This document shows, piece by piece, positions 53,601 through 64,000 of a stretch of DNA of 64,000 nt (positions are counted from its first letter, which is position 1; each line of letters begins with the position of its first letter). The stretch is from Setaria digitata. Lineage: Eukaryota > Nematoda > Chromadorea > Rhabditida > Setariidae. The position numbers and the translations under genes were made by a program. The stretch is from NCBI GenBank assembly GCA_003640385.1, contig RCAB01000162.1:55397-119396 (forward strand), given 5' to 3'. Below the pieces are notes generated by a model that saw nothing but the letters and a program-made list of their open reading frames with translations, was not told the DNA's origin and made no database searches.

Positions 53601-54713
53601 TGCCATTCGTCAAGGGAAGCAAGTGATCATATCATATCGGATTGATTCTCGAAAAGAACTGCTAAATATAGATAGATATTGAAGTGGTGGAATTAATAAT
53701 CGAATAAAAAAATTAGATAAAATGATGATTGGAAGATGATTGAAGGAAACCGTAGCACAAAAAATAACTGTACGTAGTAAAGGTAATACAATTATACAGT
53801 ACCAAGTATCAATTTCTAGCAGAATAAATCTACCGCACTGCAAAATAGAAAACAATAAATTTGAAAGAAGAAAATAAGACGAACTTTTAGTATGATATGA
53901 AATTAATTTTGTGCTGAATGGAAAATTAATAATACACCATACTATTCCATATCAGCCTCTTTTCCAATTAAATTATTATCAAATTTAAACAGAATTTTCT
54001 ACAAAAATCTTCACTTATAATAAATTAGTGAAATAAAACTTGACTAATTGCAGGATTATTTAATTAGACTGGCTGGATATCTTAACAATCAAGAATTAAG
54101 CCAAATTTCAAAATCTACTTGTTTATTTCATTAATTTGCTTTTTTTATAGTAAAAAAAAAAAAGAGAATTTTTAAACAATTTTTGTTGGTAAATAACTGT
54201 TAAAAAGACTAGCAGCAAAAGAGAAGTGTATCTGCGATTAAACGAATCAATTAATAAAGGCCAGTTATAAAAAGAAAGAAGAGACGCTTAGTCTTACAAA
54301 TGTCACCTTATTCAAAATTGCAAGTTAAGAAATGCTAATTAGAAAACTACCTCAAGCATAAAAAACTGACGTATCACCACCAGTATTCCTTTAGTTCACG
54401 AAAATGTAAACGGAATTCATTTCCTCTGTACGCAGTGATATCCACATACTAAGTTATCATCACGTTAAATAACTACCCACTGCTACATCATAACATTGTT
54501 TAAAAAAAAAAACTCAAGTATAAAACGTAGTAAAACAGCTCCTGTTCACTGTGCTTCATTTCAGTAGGTTTATCAATTTACTTATAGTATCCTTTTTCAT
54601 TTTAAATTACCTTTCTTTATAACTGAAATATGATGAAAATTCCAACTACCATGTAATATAATTGATAATACTATTTCCATTATTACTAATTTGGCAAAAC
54701 ATATCAAATCAAA
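50636..54713. other. Intergenic region between MIC26/27-like and ZP genes
   Basis: AT-rich and convergent, between the 3' ends of a plus- and a minus-strand gene. It has TA microsatellites (about 52191-52221 and 52321-52339), a duplication around an N (52546-52672), and many A/T runs. The open frames at 51886-52258 and 53610-53855 are low-complexity and unsupported. Confidence 0.6.
52546..52672. repeat. Direct duplication flanking an N (probable assembly artefact)
   Basis: The block beginning AGAAA-TATTATCTTGCTATT and ending in a poly-A run appears at 52546-52603 and again from 52606, on either side of the N at 52604. The copies differ at one base and in poly-A length. Confidence 0.85.
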
Positions 54714-57700
54714 TTATTGCGGTCGATCAGTAACCAAACGTTCACGTTCCGCTATTCCGGCACTACACGTAATCATAAATGCATTAGCATTATTCAACGG
54801 TCGAATGACTGAATCACGATAAATTGCATTCAACGGCATACCACGTCGATTTCGATCTGCACATCGAATCTTCCGTAATGGATCTGGAAAATTACTTTAA
54901 AACTTCCCTTTCTTTTCAAGGAAAATACGAGGAAGACAGTAATTTATTCTAGACTTATACTCTTATACTTAAAAATTATAGACACATAGATACTGTCTAT
55001 AAGTACAACTAGATAATACACAAGTTTACTCTTTAACTTTGAGTAAGATATGGACATTGACAGTATTTAAAAAAAAAAAAAGTGAGAGAGCGAGGAAGAG
55101 AAAAAGATGGACTTATTATAAATAAATTGAAATGACCAGAAAATCTTATAATGAATATGCAAAAAATATAAATAGGATTTTAATCTATCATAATATCAGA
55201 AAGCGAAAACTATAACTCAGGCAAAATTCGAGCCATCCTTCCTTGCTATAACAGAATTAATCATGATAAGGAACTTTGCAGTATCGGAATTAATTATGAA
55301 AAGAGGTCTTAAATGTATTCCTATTAAAGTAAAAATAAAACAAACTAGAAATTTACATTTCTACTTGGCCAAAATACTTGAAAAACATTACAAAGAAGTA
55401 GTTATAGGACATTACAATTATTTTTCAATTTATGCAGAATACAAACCTCCTGCTTTGTATTTCTCAAAATCTTAAACACAAATAAATCAGTAGCGATTCG
55501 ATTTATGGCACAAAATAGTTGGAAAGAAATTCAAGAATGATCAGTTAAGCTATTTTATTCATGTGAAGCATATAAAAGAACTTCCACATAATTAATTAAA
55601 TTGCAAATCTTCCAGACTAAATTGAAGATGATAAAAGAAATTTTGTTTTAACGGAAGCTCTCATTAGATTCTCCCAAAAGTTCCCCATTACATTTTTATC
55701 TATATTATTTGTTGTTGCTAATTTTTTCCTATACATTTAATAAATTTTTTGTCTATATAACAATTTCAAATTAAAAAAAAAAATAGGAAAAACAATGGTT
55801 TCAATTAAAATGTAAAAAAACACCAATTTCGAATAAATACAGAAAAAGAATAATTTCAAATTGAAATGAAAAAATTAAAATTTTAAACTAATGAAAAAAT
55901 GTAGTGAATTTTTTATCAGAAATACGAAAATAAGTCTGTTGATAATTAACATTTACACATACCTGTTTTGTTATGAATAAGCCATAAGGTGGCTACAAAT
56001 GCGATACCAAAAGCGAATGATATGATAGCAATGATAATGACAGCGTAAAGTGGAATTCCGTCCAAACGACATTCTTCCTCCTTCCTTAGGGCTTCTTCAA
56101 CAGCTACTGCACATACTCTAGCACATTTTGAATCTGAAAATAGAAACGAAAGAAGATTGACTTTCCTTTTAGTTTCTAAATTTTTAAAGGAATTAAAGAG
56201 TTTGATGGAAAAAAAATTTCGATACGTTTCATGTATGAATGAAAATTATAGCTTACCATATGCAACGTTGACCAGATTGTCATCACTTTCAGCAATTAAA
56301 TCGTCAGAATTTGATAATTCATCATCATCAAGTAATGTTGGTTCACTAGCATTTGCTAGAAGAATACGGATCGGGGAATTCAAAGTAACAGTTATTGAAC
56401 GTTGGAGATGTGGCTCGATCCAACTTGGAAAATGTCGTCTCTCACCGGCTGTTGGTGAGCAGAATGATGATCGTGGACACTGTAATTAGAGCAATTTTAT
56501 ATCTAAAAAGAAAAAAAATAAAAAAAAAACTCGCAAATTTCATGAAGAAATGAGAAAAAATCGTGAGAATGAATAACTACAGGGTCATTGCTATCTTGTT
56601 AATCATAACTGTTTCATATTTGATTTAATTCATATTAAGTTCATGCACGGTTAAGTTCGACGTGAAATATCCTTATCATTAAGAAAATCTTTCTGGATAA
56701 TCTCGTTGATGATATTAAATAAATCATTGACGATATCATTAAACAGATATGAGTTACTAACAACTCTAAAACAAAATTACTGCTGTAGGCTTTCCTTATG
56801 GTGGTATACTTAATAGAAATCTTACAGTTATATTATACATATATGTACTACTGCTTAGCAGGTAACATAGCGAAGCCTCTGTAAAGTACTATACTATGAA
56901 AAGATTTAAATATGTAGAGGAAAATTTAAATACTTTGAATAAATACCGTTTTTACAGTAGCTGAAGAAATAGCGATTACTCGGCCGATTATCTAAACCAT
57001 TAAAATTATCTAAGGATAAGATCATCTCTATTCTAAAATCAAACTGATGCAGTCGAAGGACATATAGCTCAGTTTAATTTATAAGGCATTAAAAGAATGA
57101 AATAAAACGACGTCAAATCCTCCAAATTTCCCTCATTAAAAAATTTGGAAGCTGAGAGAAAAATGAGTTACAGTAGCCCATCCATTACCACATACAAATT
57201 CAAAAAAAAAAGAAAGTATGCAAAACTGCAAGCTTTTCCGCAATAATTAAAAAAAAAAAGAGGTAGAAAAGTAAACATGAGCATATATTATACAGTAGTA
57301 ATCAATTATACATGCATATATCATCACCAGTACTAATTAGACAACAAAATCCATATATTACTTATTAGTACTAAGTCTTAGCTTAATAAAAAACTCCGTT
57401 CTATGAAGCATATATATATATATATATCATTAGTATTAATCAGATAGGAAAAACCTACAAATGTTGCACGGGATTTATTAGTTTTAAACTAAAATATTTA
57501 TTTTCCTTTTCAAGATATCTTCCAAGAACCTAATTGCTGCTAATGCTAATCATCTAATTTTAAAATATCACCCGTAACAAATACTAACAACAATTTATCT
57601 TTAAAATATTATCCATAATAAATACTAACGACAACCAAGAAGAAAATAGCTCACAAAAATTAGACTATATAAATAAAACTTCCATTTATTACTTAATATT

Positions 57701-60700
57701 TTGGTACCATATGTCGAAACCACTTTTTCCTCTAATTAAACTAACATTTGTCCATGAGGAATACTTAAAAAAAAAAAAGTGCAATGTATTATTCAATTTT
57801 AAAAGTATAAATTTTACTTAAAAAAAAAAAGATTTTTGCACATAATTCAAATAAAAACTCAAGAAAAAACTGCTTCATTATCCTTGAAATTCTTAGGAAA
57901 AAAAGTAACTGAAGTTGCATGAGGGGAAAAACGAATTGTTTAATTAGTAAGCCTTGTTTAAATTTCGAAACAAAAATAGGTTAAGCAATTTTTAAATGTA
58001 GGAAATGGGAGGATTTTTTTTCTTTGTTCTGTAACGAGCTCAAATTCTAAATTAAAAAATATTCGAAATGCTCCAATATAGAGAATTTCACCTAAGTTTG
58101 AACGAAAAATTAAAAATATTATTACTTTTTTTTTTTTTTTTAAAAAAACTTTTCATAAATCTGTTTATTCCATTTATTGTATATAAATTTTAGGGAGAAG
58201 CAAAAGAATTCTTCAAGTAGAAACAATTAACACATTTATAGTCATTAGCAAAAAATGAACTTCCAACTCAATTTATTTAATGTAAATGAGTTGATTCACT
58301 TTTAACAAAGAGATTGATTCAATTTACGTTACGTAATCATAGAAATGTACAAGTATGTAGTAGATTCTTTTGACGATTCATAAGCTTATACGGTAAATTA
58401 AAATGAAATAATAGAGCTCCAATCAAATTATGCGGCAATACTTATTCAATCTACAATATTACGTGATACGTTATTAAACAAGAAAAAGCTTGATGAACGG
58501 AAATGAAATGAATTATCGCACAGAAATTTTAGTAAACGAACTTCGAGGAAAATGAAGTTTTTCAAAGAAATTTAATTTCAGTTTTCTTTTTTTTTTTTCA
58601 AATATTTGCTGCGATTTCTACATAATTAATCTTTTCATTTCCATTTCAACACTTTTGAACGCCTAGATTTTGCACCAAAGCTATTTTTTCTCTCTCTCTC
58701 TTTTTTTTTATATAGACAGGTGTAAAATTTCAAAAGTAAATAGATGACAATGAAAAATGTCCATGAAATCTAAAGATTTTATAAGAATATAAAAAAAAAA
58801 AACTTCACAATAATTTATAAGAATAAGAATACAAAAATTATAAGAATGTTTATATGAATTTATTGAAAATTTAGTTAATTTTACTCTTCAAAAAATATTT
58901 TTACACTAGATAAAATAGAGATCTAATCCAGTGCCTCATTTTGCCATATTAGTTTAATCACAAATTTCTCCAAGTATGACTTTTTCCATGTACACAGATT
59001 TGTATAAATGTGCAAAAGATAGTGCAAAAGATAGTAAACATTTTCAATACGTATTCAGTTAATCATTGAATCAACAAAACTAATTAATTGTAGCATTTTA
59101 ACAAGACAAAGATGTATTCCTGACAAAGTTTTTCCATCAAAATAGAAAGAAAAAAAAAAATCAAATATTATGACAAAATAACGTGAGATTTTCTTTCAGC
59201 ACATATATCAAAATAAACTCTCACATTTCAATAAAATTATGCCGAAAAAAGGAAAATTTGCAACATACCGTTGGGGTATCTTGAAAGCCATTCAATTTGT
59301 GACCAGTACAAAAAATCACATCGCAATGAAGCGAAATGAGCCCGTATTCAACTGATTTATTAACCACCACTGACCTAAGAATTTCAATCATTTTAAAATT
59401 TTGAAACAAATAATGTGGCAATTTCAGCTTATTTCTAATTGAAATCTAGAAAGACTCGACGATTCAAAATCTTTTTCAATAATAACGAGAACGAAGAGTC
59501 CGACCGAAATTTCCTACCATCTTTTATGCAAAAAAAAAAATTTTCTTTTTTTGTACAGAATGAACAAACTGACTCATTCAGTAGTGAAGTGGAAACTAAA
59601 TTATGAGTAAGTGGAATTTTAATTTTAGTCCATTCTGCATAACGATCGGTACCCGTTTTCTGAAACCGGAAAATTTTGGTTAGTTTGAATATTAATGACG
59701 ATAATTCATCAAGAAATAAATTAATGTCTTTATTGTCAGATAGAAGGAAGAAAAAAATCTATTATATTTTTAAAAGAATTACATTTTGCAAAAAAGAAAA
59801 AAAAAAATGAGAAAAATACGATGCATTGTCGCGCTTCATGAATATCACTCTTGGAAATCGAAAGTTCAAATCAAATTATGTTTTTTTTTTTTTTTTTTTT
59901 AAATCTAATTTGGAAAAGAGAGGATGCTGAAAATGCTTTGTCCCATTTTAGAAATTCTCGAAATAAGCCTAATATTTAGGAATAGCAAAATATAAATGAA
60001 TTGAAAAAAGAGAAGAAATGATAAACTTTTAAACTTACTTGTTCTAAAAATGCTAACAATGAATCGTTATCATCAACAGATGGACAGCCATCTTCGATAA
60101 AATATCTAAAATTAATTTGTCATTTTTATCGTTTTTCTCTCTTTCTTTTTGGAAATTTACATTGGTTTTATAAATCTTTTTTCTCTTAAAAAAAAAAAAA
60201 CGTAAAACAGAAGTATTATTAAATTTACTAATATAAAAATGTTTGCAGAATGAAAATAATAAAAAAGTAAAAGAGACGAGAGTAACTGATATCAAACCTA
60301 GATAATTCTACGGAATTCATAAACTGTTTATCGGAAGCAGTAGCAGTAGAACTGATAGTAGTATCAGTAGTTGAAGTATTGACAAAAGTAGCATCAGCAG
60401 CAGTAGTAGTAGTGGTAGTAGTAGTAGTAATAGTAGGCGATGTAAAGGAAGGAACGGTTAACCAACAACGTAACGGATATGTGTGTAATCCTAAAAAAAA
60501 AAAAAAAAATCCTAATACTTGGAAAATTTTCCCAAAAAAAGAAAAGGTAAGAAGAAAAAATTACAAAATTTCATATACATATAAAGTAGGCAAAATTTGC
60601 ATCAATAATCAATCAATAATCTGATTTTTCCTAATCGTAATCCAATTACCGTTAATTAATTGAAGAATTAATACGACCTATAAATTGCAAATTGAGGAAC

Positions 60701-63522
60701 GATTGTAATTGCCTTCACTGATAGCACAAGAAAAGGCAAAAATTTAAATCTCACTTTTTTGCATCCCTTCGAGAGTTGGCTCAATAGCAACATATAAATT
60801 ATCTCCCAAACGAACTGATATCGGTTTTGCATTAACTGATGATGATGATGAATGATGATTATTTGTAAAATCAACGGATGATATCCTAATTGGTTTACGT
60901 GATGCTATCATTTTTGCCTAGAAAATAAAAATAATACAAATAAAAGCAATTCAATTTTAGCAAAATCATTGAAAAAGAGACAAATGAAAAGGATTAACTC
61001 TGATCCTTTTCAAAATGAAAAAAGTAAGAAATCATTTTAAAGATTAAAGCAAAACAATTAAATGATTAATTAATTTTTTTTTTTTGCAAAACCAGAAAAT
61101 GAATAATATGGCACTCTTACAAGTTCTAAGATACAGCAGAATATGTTAAAAGGAAAAAAAAGAAAAAAGAGAAAATTCAAAAAATGAGCATTGCAATGAA
61201 CAGAACAGTCAATAAAACTTGATTATCTAATTAATCATTTGCACCGTCCATTAAATGTGAAATTTACGATTCAGTTCTTTCTTCTTTCACGAAATTTTAT
61301 TTGAATCATTCCTTCCAATTTATTTGACTACTAAGCGTAACATTTTCAGAAATAAAAGGTGCCGATACCAAAAAAAAAAAAAAAAAAAACAAATGAAAAA
61401 TTTTATGAATTCGAAAAGCAAAAAAGAGGAATGAAAGGAAAAATTATTCTTGCGAATAACTGTTTGGAGCAACAAAAGTTTCATTATCTATCAAAATAAA
61501 TGAATAAATTGAAAAAGGAAGTGAATTTAAGTGGCAAAACTGTTTGAATACATTAAATTTTTTTTTAGTTAAGGAATAAGGTAAAAAGTACCTTAACGTG
61601 AGATTCTACAAATGGTACCGCACACTGTATTTCGAACTGCTCATTTACATTACCAACACCCCAAAAATGAACCTGAAACTTTAGTATAACTATAAAAATT
61701 GATAAACCAGTCCCTGAAATATACAAAGTAATAGTTCAAATTAATTTTTATACTTTGAAACTAAAAATATCTAAAATCTTGCAATCGTAATCTGATTCAA
61801 CAGTGTGACGACTGTAAAATTTTAGCCATCTGTGCTAGCAAATTAATCATCACCGTTAACAGTCAAATTGCGAAAGTATGCTTTCCGGATTAAGATGACT
61901 GAATGGGATGTATTGTGCTTGCTTGAAACACAAATTGAAATAAATAAGAAAAAAAAAGTTTTAACCTTGGCAATAAAATTGAAACCGCCTGCAAAGAATG
62001 TCTTCTCTATTCCACATTTACTATAGCCAACTAATACCACATGATACTGAAAATTAAAAAAAAAAATTAAAATTGAGATTAAAATTCACAAATATTTGTA
62101 AAAATAAACAAAAATAAATGACATTCTATCAATTAAAGACTTGGTGATAAAAACAGTCTGTATCATTATTATGTAGGCTAGTAGATGTTCCCAATAATAA
62201 GAGTAAATATTACTGAAATTAGGATGAATATGCTTGATAAAAAGATACCAGACCGGAACACTCTCCACTTTGATGTAATTTGTGGAAAAGAATGAATATA
62301 CAAGACAATGTGATAACTTCTCCGGAAAGTTTATTTTTTTATTTAGTATACTTCATTCTTTCCTTTTTTTTTCTTTTTTGTAAATTTCAGTTTAAATTAC
62401 TGGAGAATGGCTAAACTGTATGAAATCAAGGTGTTCAAATATTCAAAATATATTTGCGTGATAAAACCAGGATGTCTACCAGCGAATCTCGGAAACTCTT
62501 GCAGTAGTTAGAGTTAAGCATTTATTGTTCATCAGAAATTTGGAAATTAAACTAAAAATTACAACTTACATCCTGTATCATATTAAGCTGTGAACAACAT
62601 GCACCAGATTTATCATCTCCAATACAGATTCTACCGCGCCAAATCATTTCACGAATTGATTTTGTCATTTCTGGATGCTTCAACCGATTGAATGTTAATT
62701 GCACATTAATCCTAAAACAATAGTCCATTTAACAACTATAATGAAGAAAAGCAATGAAAATTTGATAATAAAATAAGAATTGAGATAAAATATGGAAATA
62801 ACTGCTACCGTTCTCGTTGACATGCAACATCAAGATACTGCTCCAGCAATTCATATATCGCAACACCCGACGAGTAGCATCCTTAAATGTACAAAAGGAT
62901 GAATTTTCTGATAAAATTAAAATAAAACATTACGACAAAAATTTCGTCCATTGAAAAAAAAAAAAAAAAGAAATATATAATTAATCGTTCTGAAAGAGTA
63001 GAAAAAAAAACCTGAGGAGAGGGGAAGGAGAAGGAGGAAAAAAGATTTACAAATTAAAAAAAAAAAAAAATAGATACTTATCCAACAATGCATTTCAAAT
63101 CATTTTTTTTCATGAGCTATTACTGAAAAAGCAAAAAAGAAAAAAAAAAATGTCCACAACATCAATTTTTTCCCCTCCATTAAACTCTAAAATTTAAAGA
63201 AAAAAACTCACGAATTTTCAAAAAAAAAAAAAAAAAAAAAGAGGAAGGCTTATCACATGATGTATTTCTTTACGACAAACTTGAAAATAATAAAAGCTTA
63301 ATTAAAATTCGAAGTAATAAAACTAAATTGTTTACAACATTAATAATTAATTTTAATAGGGGTAAATTCCGAAAAAAAAAAAACAAAAAACAAAAAACCA
63401 ACCAATACTATTATAAGGCATAAGAACTTGCTGTGATAATAAAATTAAACAAATAAAACATTTTGAAAAAATGAACCTGAAGCAACGAACAGCATGAAGA
63501 GTGCTGAATTTAACAACCACAT
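54714..63522 (-). CDS. ZP-domain (cuticlin-like) transmembrane protein (12 exons, about 528 aa)
   Basis: ZP-domain proteins polymerise into extracellular matrices; in nematodes they build cuticle and apical matrix. Minus-strand exons: 63522-63477, 62881-62809, 62711-62570, 62046-61966, 61672-61592, 60917-60755, 60490-60298, 60105-60039, 59445-59269, 56479-56257, 56133-55963 and 54883-54714. Every join is in phase. Exon 1 encodes a signal peptide (MWLLNSALFMLFVASG). The first part holds cysteine pairs (GCYSSG, DVACQRE, GACC, GYSKCG, FEIQCAVPF). The C-terminal ZP half has ISVRLGDNLYVAIEP, YPLRCWLTVP, YFIEDGCPS (about 261-269), ISLHCDVIFCTG and CPRSSFC. A run of nine Thr in a Thr/Ser/Ala-rich stretch is inserted between YPLRCW and the DGC motif. 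After the ZP domain come a possible cleavage site (GERRHF), an acidic stretch, a transmembrane helix (about 445-468) and a short basic tail ending in DRPQ. The largest intron is 2.8 kb (56480-59268). Confidence 0.88.
57558..57641. repeat. Tandem duplication of 42 bp in a ZP intron
   Basis: Two adjacent diverged copies (57558-57599 and 57600-57641), each starting TTTAAAATAT and containing AATACTAAC-ACAA, lie inside the 2.8 kb ZP-gene intron. Coding use is unlikely. Confidence 0.65.
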
Positions 63523-63539
63523 ATTATGTTTCTGCTAGT

Positions 63540-63625
63540 AGTTATGATGATGATGATGCCCACTGCTGATGATAATGATAATAAATGATGGTAACGGTGA
63601 TGATGATGATAATGATAATGATAAT
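63540..63625. repeat. GAT/GATAAT simple repeat upstream of the ZP gene
   Basis: Imperfect GAT and GATAAT triplets, starting about 20 bp upstream of the ZP start codon on its promoter side. It is His-rich when read on the minus strand. The 84-codon minus frame at 63510-63764 overlaps it and is a repeat by-product. Confidence 0.75.
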
Positions 63626-64000
63626 GCAGTGCCTGTTTCTCGATGGACGATTGAATCAGTTGTCTGATAAAAATTTCTTTTATTCTCGTTCGTTCAAATA
63701 AAATAAAAAAAAAAAAAGTGACTAAACTGAAAATGAAAGAGAGCAAAGAAAAAAGAACCATCATCTTTTATCGTTTGGAACTATAAATGCTAAAAATCAT
63801 CTGAGTGATTAACTGATAGTAGAAATTTTAGATATTCAAAAAAGAGAAACGAAGTTTCAGATTTGCTTTCCCTTTGGTTTCTCGAAATTTTCCAATTTTC
63901 AATCATTCTCAAGCGAAAATTTTAATTTTCCAATTCTAATTCATTTTTTTTTTTTTTTCATCACTTCATAACTTGGCGCATCAATGGGATTTTTTTTTTT
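63626..64000. other. Upstream flank of the ZP gene
   Basis: AT-rich sequence with A/T runs to the window end. It presumably includes the promoter of the ZP gene, but no clear core promoter motif or exon is visible. Confidence 0.4.

Noticed and set aside
59580..59650. Candidate extra ZP exon reading KTGTDRYAEWTKIKIPL
   Set aside because: Without it, exons 60105-60039 and 59445-59269 join in phase 0 and give continuous ZP sequence. The candidate lacks a usable donor.

Overview
The window looks like chromosomal DNA of a nematode, most likely a spirurid/filarial type. The DNA is strongly AT-rich. It carries spliced genes with introns from about 100 bp to nearly 3 kb, nematode splice acceptors (TTTTCAG/TTTTTAG), acceptor-like sites just upstream of several start codons (as expected for spliced-leader trans-splicing), and protein families that match nematode genes. 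The species cannot be fixed from the sequence alone. I saw no bacterial, viral or transposon gene, no CRISPR array and no tRNA or rRNA gene.

Layout. 1-5.5 kb: intergenic, with CT microsatellites. 5.5-11.6 kb (+): a six-exon F-box protein. 12.4-14.9 kb (+): a GC-rich promoter-like island, then a four-exon MADF/BESS-domain protein. 16.5-19.1 kb (-): a hairy/E(spl)-like bHLH repressor with an Orange-like segment. 22.5-28.1 kb (-): a thirteen-exon membrane-anchored ADAM metalloprotease with a complete zinc motif but a shortened disintegrin region. 28.2-43.4 kb: a 15 kb gene-poor stretch with several decayed tandem repeats, a G-rich minisatellite and a perfect hairpin. 43.4-47.1 kb (-): a ten-exon MOF/KAT8-type histone acetyltransferase. 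48.0-50.6 kb (+): head-to-head with it, a six-exon APOO/MIC26-27-type mitochondrial inner-membrane protein. 54.7-63.5 kb (-): a twelve-exon ZP-domain (cuticlin-like) transmembrane protein.

Nearly all these genes were rebuilt by hand from exons shorter than usual ORF cut-offs. In every model, apart from the weak sites named, splice phases close exactly and the protein motifs run across the joins. The genes do not form one pathway. The only tight arrangement is the MOF/MIC26-27 pair, which shares an 874 bp interval rich in CACGTA/CACGTG motifs. Three of the four single Ns (19659, 34087, 52604) sit between near-identical direct repeats and look like unmerged contig ends rather than biology. I did not find a convincing new system. 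The most interesting leads are domain oddities (an insertion in the MOF chromo-barrel, an altered Met-turn in the ADAM, a threonine-rich insertion in the ZP domain) and the structured repeats of the gene-poor stretch.
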